Assembly: GCA_944322845.1 (NCBI GenBank)
Contig: CALUQE010000008.1
Coordinates: 1-64,000 of the forward strand
Reading direction: 5' to 3'
Length of the DNA: 64,000 nt
Source of the DNA: Candidatus Gastranaerophilales bacterium
GTDB lineage: Bacteria > Cyanobacteriota > Vampirovibrionia > Gastranaerophilales > Gastranaerophilaceae
Position 1 is the first letter of the stretch, and every line of letters starts with the position of its first letter. A model generated the notes under the pieces. That model had not been told where the DNA came from. It was given only the letters and a program-made list of their open reading frames with translations, and ran no database searches. Shown piece after piece: positions 35,452 through 44,715 of the stretch. The position numbers and the translations under genes are program-made.

Positions 35452-35676
35452 TTAACTAACTTTAAACAAATATTTATATAAATCACCGGAGAATTTATTT
35501 GAATCTGTAAGTGCTTTTTTCTGTTTGGTAAGAACCTGTCTTAAAAGTTCTGCAATATCAACCAGTTGTTTTTCGGGATTATTATCGCAGTACGAAACTA
35601 AGATTTCCAATGTCGTTTTGTTTTCCAAAATAGCGTCGTTAATTTCGTCAAGCAAATTTAAGCTTTCTTCCTTCAT
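35452..35676 (-). CDS. Small helical protein with YCxxN motif (paralogue)
   Basis: A 74-residue helical protein. TLEILVSYCDNNPEK followed by DIAELLRQVLTKQKKAL parallels the 64-residue protein at 5922-6116. Unlike that gene, it has a ribosome site (AAAGGTAATACG) before its ATG. It diverges from the XRE gene at 35766. No named domain; function unknown. Confidence 0.65.
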   Translation of the reverse strand: MKEESLNLLDEINDAILENKTTLEILVSYCDNNPEKQLVDIAELLRQVLTKQKKALTDSNKFSGDLYKYLFKVS

Positions 35677-35730
35677 CGTATTACCTTTCTGACTATTGTA
35701 GTATGCAACATGATAATCATAATAGATTGA

Positions 35731-35758
35731 TTGCGATGTGTCAAGTACCTATTATAAT
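35731..35758 (+). promoter_or_regulatory. Promoter of leaderless XRE gene
   Basis: TTGCGA (35731-35736), 16-base spacer, TATAAT (35753-35758). The ATG at 35766 starts seven bases later. Confidence 0.65.
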
Positions 35759-35765
35759 AGTTATT

Positions 35766-36002
35766 ATGAATAAAGAAAGTGGTTCTATAAATAAAAAGAT
35801 ATGCTTAAAAGTAAAATTTGAAAGATTAAAAAAGGGGCTTTCTCAAGAAGAGTTGGCGTTTGAAGCGGGCTTAAATAGAAATACAATAGGAAAAATTGAA
35901 CGCGGAGAAGTCTCGCCGACCATTGAAACACTGGAAAAACTTGCAGATGCTTTCGGAATTGAGTTTCTGGAACTTGTAGATGTCTCAAAAGTTGATTTAT
36001 AG
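35766..36002 (+). CDS. XRE-family transcriptional regulator
   Basis: A 78-residue single-domain HTH protein: FERLKKGLSQEELAFEAGL, then NTIGKIERGEVSPTIETLEKLADAFG. The start at 35766 (MNKESG) is chosen from the promoter position; upstream in-frame codons would precede the transcription start. It lies 76 bases before the HepT/MntA-like pair and may regulate it, though that pair has its own -10-like box and ribosome site. Confidence 0.8.
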   Translation: MNKESGSINKKICLKVKFERLKKGLSQEELAFEAGLNRNTIGKIERGEVSPTIETLEKLADAFGIEFLELVDVSKVDL

Positions 36003-36078
36003 TCCCACCCTGACAATAATTTAAAACAAGCTGGTTTGAGTTTATGTTATGTGTTAAAATAAAACAAAAAGGTGTTTT

Positions 36079-36504
36079 ATGGAACTTAACACAGAATATT
36101 TAACAAGATGTATTGAAACTCTGGAAAAAGCTTATACTCTTATTAAACAAACTAAAGAGGGCACTGTAGATTATGAAATGTACAGAAATTCTCTGGTGAA
36201 AGGTTTTGAAATGACGCTTGAACAAAGCGGAAAACTTTTGAGAAAAATACTTGTTCCTTATCTTTCAAGCAAAAAAGCCGCGGATTCACTTACATTTAAA
36301 GATTTGTTCCGTCATGCTTTTAAGTATTCGCTTATTACAAATGAAGAAGCTGAACGCTGGATGAAATACAGAGATAACAGGAATAACACTGCGCACGATT
36401 ACGGAAGAGCTTTTACGGAAGAAACTCTTCTGTTAATTGATGATTTTTTGAAAGATGTTAAAAAACTGAAAACGGTAATTGAAAATGAGCAGGCTGTTTC
36501 TTAA
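36079..36504 (+). CDS. HepT-like HEPN protein (nucleotidyltransferase substrate-binding, HI0074 family)
   Basis: A 141-residue helical protein of the HI0074/NTase_sub_bind group. RNNTAHDY fits the Rx4HxY motif of HEPN ribonucleases such as the HepT toxin; it follows DNR in a helix ending YRDNRNNTAHDYG. In MntA-HepT systems the Tyr of this motif is AMPylated by the partner. The partner gene follows with a 20-base overlap. The start follows AAAAAGGTG. Probably the toxin half of a toxin-antitoxin pair, though some HI0074 proteins may act otherwise. Confidence 0.8.
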   Translation: MELNTEYLTRCIETLEKAYTLIKQTKEGTVDYEMYRNSLVKGFEMTLEQSGKLLRKILVPYLSSKKAADSLTFKDLFRHAFKYSLITNEEAERWMKYRDNRNNTAHDYGRAFTEETLLLIDDFLKDVKKLKTVIENEQAVS

Positions 36505-36796
36505 ACCCCGATATTTAGATATGCTTCTGGAAATATTCAGAAACTATTGTCCGAATGCGGAAATTTGGGCGTATGGAAGCCGTATAAGCGGTGAAGCACA
36601 TGAGGCAAGCGACCTTGATCTTGTTGTGAAAAGTTTTAATGATTCGTCTAAAAATATTTATGAATTGAAAGAGCTTGTAAATAACAGCGATATTCCTATT
36701 ATTGTTGATATTCTGGACTATAATAATATTCCGGAATCTTTTCAAAAGGAAATCGAAAAAAATTATATTGTGATTTTCGGCTCAGAAAAAGTATAA
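36485..36796 (+). CDS. MntA-like minimal nucleotidyltransferase
   Basis: A 103-residue minimal nucleotidyltransferase. YGSRISGEAHEASDLDLVV fits the GSx10DxD signature exactly, and a third acidic residue lies in IIVDILD. In known systems such proteins add AMP to HepT and neutralise it. The ATG at 36485 overlaps the HepT-like gene, so production is coupled. Its stop codon lies inside the -10 box of uvrC. Confidence 0.82.
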   Translation: MSRLFLKPRYLDMLLEIFRNYCPNAEIWAYGSRISGEAHEASDLDLVVKSFNDSSKNIYELKELVNNSDIPIIVDILDYNNIPESFQKEIEKNYIVIFGSEKV

Positions 36797-36797
36797 T
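36792..36797 (+). promoter_or_regulatory. -10 box of leaderless uvrC, over the mntA-like stop codon
   Basis: TATAAT shares bases with the TAA that ends the nucleotidyltransferase gene. Six bases later the uvrC ATG begins. No Shine-Dalgarno site. Confidence 0.6.
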
Positions 36798-36803
36798 AGT
36801 TGT

Positions 36804-38474
36804 ATGAATGAGACTTTAAAAGAGACAATAAAGCTTGTGCCGGATCAACCGGGCTGCTATATTTATTACGATAAAGACGGCGAGATTATTTATGTCGGAA
36901 AAGCTAAAAATCTTAAACGCCGTGTTTACAGCTATTTCCATAAGCAGCACGACAGCGTTAAAACGAATGTCCTTGTCTCTCAAATTGAAAAACTTGAATA
37001 CATAATAACGGATTCGGAAGTCGAAGCTCTTATTCTTGAATCTCATTTAATCAAAAAGCACAAGCCGAGATACAATATTTTACTAAAAGACGATAAAAAA
37101 TATCCTTATTTCCTGATAACAGATGAGGATTTTCCGCGGATTCAGGTTGTAAGAAAGAAAAATCTAAATCCGGATAAAGGCAGGTTTTACGGTCCATACA
37201 CGGATGTGGGCGCAATGTATGCAACGCTTGAGTTTTTGAAAAAATTATTCCCGCTCAAACAGTGCAAGACACCTAAGTTTTCTAACCGCCCGTGCCTGTA
37301 TTACCATATCGGGAAATGCCTTGCGCCCTGTCAGGGAAAAGTAACGCCAGAGGAGTATCAAAAACTTATTAAACAAGTTGAATTGTTTTTGAGCGGTAAG
37401 CAAACAGAGCTTCTTAAACAAATCCAAATCCAGATGCAGAAGTATGCGGAAGCTGAGCAGTTTGAAAAGGCTGCAAAAATGCGGGATAGTTATCTTGATT
37501 TGCAAAAAACGTTAGAAAGACAAAAAGTTGTGTATGAAAATACAAAACTAAATGAAGATATCATAGCTGTTCTTTATGAAGATGGAATTCTAGCAATAGT
37601 AATTCTTATGGTAAGAGAGGGACGCTTAATAGATAAAAAAGATTTTACGTATTTTGTCGATAATATTGATAAGACAGAATACTTTGAAACCTTCTTTAGA
37701 GAATATTATACAGGTTTGAAGCTTGAATTTCCGGACAAAATTATCTCTCAGGATTTGGAAGCAGTCGGAGACAAAGAACTTTACGAAGATTGGCTGAAAG
37801 TAATTTCCGGCAAAAAAATAACGATTAATTATGCCAAAGGAAAATATAAAGAGCTTTATGAACTTGCTGTTAAGAATGCGACTAACGTTCTTGAAAATGC
37901 AAGGATTAAGAAAATGGCACAAATCAGGGATGATTTTAACGAAGTCGGGTCTTATCTTGCGGAAAAACTCCATCTTACAAATTTCCCTAACAGGATTGAA
38001 TGCTATGATATTTCGCATATTCAGGGAACAAATACGGTTGCTTCAATGGTTGTGTTTCAGAACGGACTTCCGAAAAAAAGTGCGTATCGAAAATTCAAAG
38101 TCCGCTCGACAGAAGGCAAACCGGATGACTTTTTATCTATGAAAGAAGTTTTGTCCCGCAGGCTTTCACGTCTCGGTGAACCAAAATGGGAAAAGCCGGA
38201 TTTGATAATCATAGACGGCGGAAAAGGGCAGCTCTCAAGTGTTATGCAAATTGTTGAAGGAATGGGAATTAAAGTCGGAGAAGGCGGAATCGATTTTGTC
38301 TCACTTGCAAAACGAGAGGAAGAAGTGTTCCTTCCGCACCAATCCGAATCAATTTTACTTCCCCGTGATTCCAACGCCCTATACCTCATACAGAGAATCA
38401 GAGATGAAGCTCACAGATTTGCGATAACCTTCCACAGAGAACTTAGAAGTAAAAGTGCTACGAAAAACGGCTAG
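36804..38474 (+). CDS. uvrC: Excinuclease ABC subunit C, lacking the C-terminal HhH domain
   Basis: A 556-residue dual-incision nuclease of excision repair. It has a GIY-YIG domain (GCYIYYDKDGEIIYVGKAKNLKRR), a Cys-rich patch (CKTP...CLYYHIGKCLAPC), a UVR helix pair (AEQFEKAAKMRD) and the RNase H-like nuclease with ECYDISHIQG and IIDGGKGQ. It stops after RDEAHRFAITFHRELRSKSATKNG, just where the tandem helix-hairpin-helix normally begins; neither other downstream frame encodes it. It is probably leaderless. Confidence 0.94.
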   Translation: MNETLKETIKLVPDQPGCYIYYDKDGEIIYVGKAKNLKRRVYSYFHKQHDSVKTNVLVSQIEKLEYIITDSEVEALILESHLIKKHKPRYNILLKDDKKYPYFLITDEDFPRIQVVRKKNLNPDKGRFYGPYTDVGAMYATLEFLKKLFPLKQCKTPKFSNRPCLYYHIGKCLAPCQGKVTPEEYQKLIKQVELFLSGKQTELLKQIQIQMQKYAEAEQFEKAAKMRDSYLDLQKTLERQKVVYENTKLNEDIIAVLYEDGILAIVILMVREGRLIDKKDFTYFVDNIDKTEYFETFFREYYTGLKLEFPDKIISQDLEAVGDKELYEDWLKVISGKKITINYAKGKYKELYELAVKNATNVLENARIKKMAQIRDDFNEVGSYLAEKLHLTNFPNRIECYDISHIQGTNTVASMVVFQNGLPKKSAYRKFKVRSTEGKPDDFLSMKEVLSRRLSRLGEPKWEKPDLIIIDGGKGQLSSVMQIVEGMGIKVGEGGIDFVSLAKREEEVFLPHQSESILLPRDSNALYLIQRIRDEAHRFAITFHRELRSKSATKNG

Positions 38475-38549
38475 ATATCGTAATCGTTTCTTACCGGAGC
38501 ATAACAAAATTGCGGATTTAACAAATTATAAATTAAAATAAAAAAGTTT

Positions 38550-38915
38550 TTAAGCATAATAATCAATCCTCTTTTGCTTGTTCTGTAAATTAATTGCCTG
38601 ATTTTTTACTGATTTGGCTTGAGCTGCGACTCTGTAATCCTGTTTGGAAGGATCTGAAGGAGCCATTGCGGAATTGATAACAGTATTTGCGTTATCAATA
38701 GTATGCTGCGGGTTTTTTGGATTCAATGTCGGCATCTTTATGGAAACGTGGCCGCCTACAGGAATCCCCTGCGCATTTTTTTCTATAACAATAGCACCTG
38801 CTAAAGCGCCGCCTGCACGTTTATGTGCCTGTTCGTGGGTTAAAATTTTCTGATAATTCCCCTTAATTAAAGCCTGTTGTTGGTTTTTTATAGCCGGAAT
38901 ATTCATGAAATTCAT
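38550..38915 (-). CDS. SprA-related putative metalloprotease-like protein
   Basis: A 121-residue protein with ILTHEQAHKRAGGALAG, an HExxH zinc-type motif, then GGHVSIKMPTLNPKNPQHTI and a run of short helices. This matches what I know as the CJM1_0395/SprA-related family of putative metalloproteases. No third zinc ligand is certain. The start at 38915 (MNFMNIPAI) is chosen because AAGGAG lies about 10 bases before it; a further in-frame start upstream lacks such a site. Confidence 0.7.
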   Translation of the reverse strand: MNFMNIPAIKNQQQALIKGNYQKILTHEQAHKRAGGALAGAIVIEKNAQGIPVGGHVSIKMPTLNPKNPQHTIDNANTVINSAMAPSDPSKQDYRVAAQAKSVKNQAINLQNKQKRIDYYA

Positions 38916-39087
38916 CAATACATATCTCCTTACTACATAGTGTATATTATACACGTTTTAAAAACAAATTCAAGCACGAAACTTGAAATATTTTTTATAT
39001 AGTGTGTTGGTGACTAAGTGAATAAGAATTGTAGGTCAGGTTCTATCTGACAAAAACTTTGTTTATAAACATATATTTTTCTAAAGT

Positions 39088-39545
39088 GACAGCGGTGGCG
39101 CCCTCCCGAGCGTCTCTTAGCGAGGGGCAAAGTGCGGGTTCACCCGCAACATCCATTCGATTTTATGCTCGAAAGAGCATTGGAAACAACAAAGTTTCTT
39201 CTTTTTTGCTTCGTTTTTTCTTCTTTTGTTTTAAAGAAGAAAAAATGAAGAAATAATATTTGTACTTTTCTTTCTCTTTTGTTGCGAAATGAAGAGTTTA
39301 TCAAGAAATTTTCAAGCCTGTAGTCATACCTACCAACCCAATGCATTTACCCCGAAAAGATACCAAAAGAAAGAGAAACAACGCAATTGTTTTCAACGCT
39401 CTTACGAGCGAGGGATTGAATGGCTGTAGCAGGCAGAGCCTGCACTCTTACGCTCGCTATTGTTATGCTCCCGCATAACACGCTCGCAGCGCGAAGGTTT
39501 GTTAGAACTGTAGGGCGGACAAAGCGTGAGTGTGCCAGCTGTCGG
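39088..39545. repeat. Non-coding dispersed repeat, copy B
   Basis: Second copy of the mosaic seen at 1-430, containing the pyrimidine/purine hairpin (39195-39255), the CCAATGCATTTACCCC block (39320-39353) and the GCAGGCAGAGCCTGC / GCGAGCGT-rich block (39385-39500). A 29-base segment near 39354-39382 is absent from copy A. The whole 38916-39729 gap has no gene; its last 130 bases are the pflB promoter region. Confidence 0.75.
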
Positions 39546-39602
39546 ATAAGATCAGGCATCACATGCTAATAATACGGTTTTGCATATTTGCCCGATATTA
39601 AC

Positions 39603-39667
39603 TCTTAATAAAATCTTAATAAATGTTGTATAAACAACTGTACCATATTTTATTTACGGGGTATAAT
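39603..39667 (+). promoter_or_regulatory. pflB promoter region
   Basis: Two direct repeats TCTTAATAAA (39603-39612, 39614-39623), a GTTGT-ATAA-ACAAC palindrome near 39625-39638 and a TATAAT at 39662-39667. These are candidate operator and promoter sites for an anaerobic gene; no FNR or Rex consensus was matched exactly. Confidence 0.45.
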
Positions 39668-39729
39668 AATAATTAAATGATAGTAATAGCATGCCATTCA
39701 GAAAAATGGCAAAGGATAAGGAGATTAAA

Positions 39730-41811
39730 ATGTCAGAATTAACATTAGAAAAACAATCTTCTACAACTGATTTTGTTGGCGGCAAATGGCAGTCAGAAAT
39801 CAACGTAAGAGATTTTATCCAGAGAAACTATACACCATACGATGGTGATTCAAGCTTCTTAGCAGGTCCTACGGAAGCTACAACAAAATTGTGGCAGGAA
39901 TGCTGCGATTTGTTTAAAAAAGAACGTGAAAACGGCGGTGTTTTGGATATGGACACCAAGATTGTTTCTACAATTACTTCTCACGGCGCAGGCTATATTG
40001 ACAAAGATTTGGAAACAATCGTAGGTTTGCAGACAGATGCACCTTTAAAAAGATCTCTTCAACCATTCGGCGGTATCAGAATGGCTGAAACTTCTTGCAA
40101 ATCTTACGGCTACGAAGTAGACCCTGAAGTTACAGAAATTTTCACAAAATACAGAAAAACTCACAACCAGGGTGTATTTGATGTTTACACTCCGGAAATG
40201 AGAGCAGCAAGACACGCAGCTATTCTAACAGGACTTCCTGATGCATACGGCAGAGGTCGTATCATAGGTGACTACAGAAGAATCGCTCTTTACGGTATCG
40301 ACAGATTAATCGAAGATAAAAAAGAACAACACGCTTCTGTTGACGGTGAAATGACTCCTGATAAAATTCAGTTGAAAGAAGAATTAGCTGAACAAATCAG
40401 AGCATTGGAAGAAATGAAAGAACTCGGTCAAATCTATGGCTACGACATTTCTCAACCGGCTAAAAACGCTAAAGAAGCTATTCAGTGGTTATACTTCGGT
40501 TACTTATCAGCAGTAAAAGAACAGAACGGCGCTGCAATGAGCTTGGGCAGAACTTCTACATTCCTGGATATCTTTATTGAAAGAGATTTGAGAAACGGTG
40601 TTATTACTGAATCAGAAGCTCAGGAAATGATTGACCACTTCATTATGAAGTTAAGATTAGTTAAGTTTGCAAGAACTCCTGAATACAACTCATTGTTCTC
40701 AGGAGACCCTACATGGGTAACTGAATCAATCGGCGGTGTTGGTATTGACGGACGTCATATGGTTACTAAGAACTCTTTCAGATACCTTCACACTCTTGAA
40801 AACTTAGGTACTGCTCCTGAACCTAACATGACAGTATTGTGGTCTAAGAGATTACCTCACAACTTCAAACAATATGCTGCTCACATTTCTATCACAACTT
40901 CATCTATTCAATATGAAAACGATGATTTGATGAGAGTAACTCACGGTGATGATTATGCAATCGCTTGCTGCGTATCTTCAATGGTTGTAGGTAAAGAAAT
41001 GCAGTTCTTCGGAGCTCGTGCTAACCTTGCAAAATGCTTGTTATATGCAATCAACGGTGGTGTTGATGAAAGATTAAAAACTCAGGTTGGTCCTAAATTC
41101 AGACCAATTACTTCTGAATACCTCGACTTCGATGAAGTTATGTCAAGATATGAAGATATGATGGAATGGTTAGCAGGTCTTTATGTTAATACATTGAACT
41201 GCATTCACTACATGCATGACAAATACTGCTATGAAAGATCTCAAATGGCTCTTCATGACAGAGACGTTAAGAGATATTTTGCAACAGGTATTGCAGGTCT
41301 TTCAGTTGTTGCTGACTCACTTTCTGCAATCAAGTATGCAAAAGTTAAAACAATCAGAGATGAAGACGGTATTGTAGTTGATTACGAAGTTGAAGGTGAT
41401 TACCCTAAATACGGTAACAACGATGACAGAGTTGACCAATTTGCAGTAAATATCGTTAAGAAATTCATGAACATGATTAGAAAACACTATACTTATAGAA
41501 ATTCTATTCCTACAATGTCTATCTTAACAATTACTTCAAACGTTGTTTACGGTAAGAAAACAGGTAACACTCCTGACGGACGTAAAGCAGGCGTTCCTTT
41601 AGCTCCTGGTGCTAACCCAATGCACGGTCGTGACTCTCACGGTGCAGTTGCTTCATTAGCTTCAGTTGCTAAACTTCCGTTCAATGATGCTCAGGACGGT
41701 ATCTCAAATACATTCTCTATTATTCCTAACGCTTTAGGTAAAGACGATGTATTTATGGGCGACCTTGACATTCAGCTTGACTGCGGATGCTGCGAAGGAA
41801 CTTGCCAATAG
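39730..41811 (+). CDS. pflB: Pyruvate formate-lyase, large (catalytic cysteine) subunit; lacks the glycyl-radical domain
   Basis: A 693-residue PFL, the CoA-dependent splitter of pyruvate into acetyl-CoA and formate. The catalytic pair CC (413-414, in [10 protein letters not shown]) and the long conserved core up to [15 protein letters not shown] are present. The chain then ends in a novel tail, [19 protein letters not shown], where normal PFL continues into its glycyl-radical segment. That segment is the next gene. The start at 39730 follows AAGGAG. Expression looks high, judging by its regular codon use. Confidence 0.92.
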   Translation: MSELTLEKQSSTTDFVGGKWQSEINVRDFIQRNYTPYDGDSSFLAGPTEATTKLWQECCDLFKKERENGGVLDMDTKIVSTITSHGAGYIDKDLETIVGLQTDAPLKRSLQPFGGIRMAETSCKSYGYEVDPEVTEIFTKYRKTHNQGVFDVYTPEMRAARHAAILTGLPDAYGRGRIIGDYRRIALYGIDRLIEDKKEQHASVDGEMTPDKIQLKEELAEQIRALEEMKELGQIYGYDISQPAKNAKEAIQWLYFGYLSAVKEQNGAAMSLGRTSTFLDIFIERDLRNGVITESEAQEMIDHFIMKLRLVKFARTPEYNSLFSGDPTWVTESIGGVGIDGRHMVTKNSFRYLHTLENLGTAPEPNMTVLWSKRLPHNFKQYAAHISITTSSIQYENDDLMRVTHGDDYAIACCVSSMVVGKEMQFFGARANLAKCLLYAINGGVDERLKTQVGPKFRPITSEYLDFDEVMSRYEDMMEWLAGLYVNTLNCIHYMHDKYCYERSQMALHDRDVKRYFATGIAGLSVVADSLSAIKYAKVKTIRDEDGIVVDYEVEGDYPKYGNNDDRVDQFAVNIVKKFMNMIRKHYTYRNSIPTMSILTITSNVVYGKKTGNTPDGRKAGVPLAPGANPMHGRDSHGAVASLASVAKLPFNDAQDGISNTFSIIPNALGKDDVFMGDLDIQLDCGCCEGTCQ

Positions 41812-41827
41812 GGTAAATATAATTTTG

Positions 41828-41850
41828 GCTGGCAGGTTTATCCTGCCGGC
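41828..41850 (+). promoter_or_regulatory. Intercistronic hairpin between PFL subunits
   Basis: Nine-base stem GCTGGCAGG / CCTGCCGGC (one G-U pair) with a TTTAT loop, not followed by a T-run, so not a normal terminator. It could stop exonucleases or set the ratio of the two subunits. Confidence 0.55.
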
Positions 41851-41877
41851 TTGAATATAATAGAAAGGAATAATAAA

Positions 41878-42135
41878 ATGACAACTCAACAAGAAGAAAA
41901 TTTAATAAATCTTTTAGACGGTTATGTTGAAAAAGGCGGACACCACCTTAACGTAAACGTATTTAACAGAGAAACATTATTAGACGCTCAGGCTCATCCT
42001 GAAAAATATCCTCAACTTACAGTTAGAGTTTCAGGGTACGCAGTAAACTTTATTAAGTTAACAAAAGAGCAGCAAGACGATGTTATTTCAAGAACATTCC
42101 ACGCTTCTCTTGGTAACAACAGCTGTGGCTGCTAA
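41878..42135 (+). CDS. Separate glycyl-radical subunit of pyruvate formate-lyase (GrcA-like)
   Basis: An 85-residue protein equal to the C-terminal segment of [40 protein letters not shown], then RVSGYAVNF with the radical Gly53, and ISRTFHASL. It adds a short tail, GNNSCGC. E. coli GrcA (YfiD) is a spare copy that rescues damaged PFL. Here it is the only such domain seen, directly downstream of a large subunit that lacks it, so the two must act together. The start follows GAAAGGAATAATAAA. Confidence 0.92.
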   Translation: MTTQQEENLINLLDGYVEKGGHHLNVNVFNRETLLDAQAHPEKYPQLTVRVSGYAVNFIKLTKEQQDDVISRTFHASLGNNSCGC

Positions 42136-42156
42136 TTGAATTTAAATAAATTATTT

Positions 42157-42197
42157 AGAAGGAGCGGGAAAAGCATTAAGCTTTTCCCGCTCCTTCT
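42157..42197 (+). terminator. Terminator of the PFL operon
   Basis: Perfect 18-base stem, core GGAGCGGGAAAAGC / GCTTTTCCCGCTCC, with an ATTAA loop. Few T follow, so it may act also as a 3' stabiliser. Confidence 0.8.
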
Positions 42198-42211
42198 ATT
42201 AGGTAAACAAA

Positions 42212-42249
42212 AATCAAGGCGGATTTTACTTGTAAAATCCGCCTTGATT
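42212..42249 (-). terminator. Terminator of ahcY
   Basis: Perfect 17-base stem, core CAAGGCGGATTTTA / TAAAATCCGCCTTG, with a CTTG loop; on the minus strand it runs into TTTTTG. Confidence 0.9.
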
Positions 42250-42253
42250 AATT

Positions 42254-43694
<1,441 letters not shown>

Positions 43695-43780
43695 AATGAA
43701 TTTATTATACTATTAATAAAAGAGTTTGTGAATTTGGAGAGAAAATAAATGAAATAGTGAGCAGTGGATAGAGGTTAGCT

Positions 43781-43867
43781 GTCATTCTGAACCCGATAGC
43801 AATTTGGGGGTGAAGAATCTCTTCAACTTTACTTAGAGATTCTTCGGACTCACGTCCTCAGAATGAC
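43781..43867. repeat. REP-like palindromic intergenic element
   Basis: Nested perfect inverted repeats: outer GTCATTCTGA / TCAGAATGAC (43781-43790, 43858-43867), inner GAAGAATCTC / GAGATTCTTC (43812-43821, 43836-43845). The right half recurs at 44529-44560. This type of sequence is widespread between genes in many gut bacteria and may be moved by a RAYT-type transposase encoded elsewhere. Confidence 0.7.
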
Positions 43868-43982
43868 CGCACACTGGTAAGCAGGACTACTAGACAATAT
43901 CGGAGACAGGCAGTTGTAGTGTGGACAAAGCGTGACCTTACCCACTTTTAAAACGTACAGGTAGGAAAGTGGTAGGTCCCTC

Positions 43983-44441
43983 CTACAGCTCTTCATTTTG
44001 CAAATTTTTACCGGAAATGTCTTTACCTTTATAAATAGCAAGGAAAATGAAAAGTCCCAGCCAGACAACATAGTCTGTAATATTGTTCGGAAGTAAGTGT
44101 ATTTTCAATAATAACAGACTTCCCCATAATCCAAGACAGATACTTGATATAAGCGGGTAATTCATATCGCTGACTCTTTTTTTATAAATTACAAAAGTAA
44201 GATAAGCAAATATAACCAAAATAGCAATACATTTATGCATTTCCAATCCTGGCGAATATGTCATTAAAATTTCTATAAGACATTTGTTTTGTATCAAATG
44301 CGGAACTTGAAGAACTCTAATTGTTGCAGGGCAGGCAAAATAAAAACAAGTGTACATGATTATGTAGTATAAAATAGTATAAATTACAAAATTTTTTCTG
44401 TTGATTTTCCCCCTTGGGTTAACAGGGTTTTTATTTTCCAT
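43983..44441 (-). CDS. DUF805-like membrane protein
   Basis: A 152-residue inner-membrane protein. GKINRKNFVIYTILYY at the start and YKKRVSDMNYP in the middle resemble the GRxxRxxFW and RLHDxxRSG blocks of DUF805. Four hydrophobic segments are visible (about 19-40, 69-85, 99-113, 122-137). The family's role is unknown. The ATG follows AAAGGAG. Intergenic repeats lie on both sides, so it is probably transcribed alone. Confidence 0.65.
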   Translation of the reverse strand: MENKNPVNPRGKINRKNFVIYTILYYIIMYTCFYFACPATIRVLQVPHLIQNKCLIEILMTYSPGLEMHKCIAILVIFAYLTFVIYKKRVSDMNYPLISSICLGLWGSLLLLKIHLLPNNITDYVVWLGLFIFLAIYKGKDISGKNLQNEEL

Positions 44442-44528
44442 ACAAACTCCTTTGTAATATTAACTATATGTAATTATACATAATTTTAGTATTTATGCAA
44501 AACTTATTACATAAAACAAGCCGTTATA

Positions 44529-44652
44529 GAGATTCTTCGGGCTCACGCCCTCAGAATGACGGCACACTGCAAGATTTCACCTGACCAACCAATACATTTA
44601 CTTTGTAAACAACATTAAAGTCGGATGCAGTAAATCAGAGATTTACCGCATC
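44529..44652. repeat. Partial REP element, CCAATACATTTA repeat and hairpin
   Basis: 44529-44560 repeats the right half of the 43781-43867 palindrome. 44571-44600 is a degenerate copy of the 35-bp dispersed repeat. 44624-44652 is a 13-base hairpin GATGCAGTAAATC / GATTTACCGCATC with one mismatch, just after the glmS stop region on the minus strand. The gap 44442-44715 holds no gene. Confidence 0.6.
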
Positions 44653-44715
44653 AAAATATTAAAGCAACTATAAAGCAAAGCGTGAGCATATGCCCGCTAA
44701 ATCAAGCAGCACCGC

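Noticed and set aside
39625..39638. Rex or FNR site upstream of pflB
   Set aside because: The GTTGT-ATAA-ACAAC palindrome has a 4-base centre, too short for the usual Rex site, and it does not match the FNR consensus; kept only as a generic inverted repeat.
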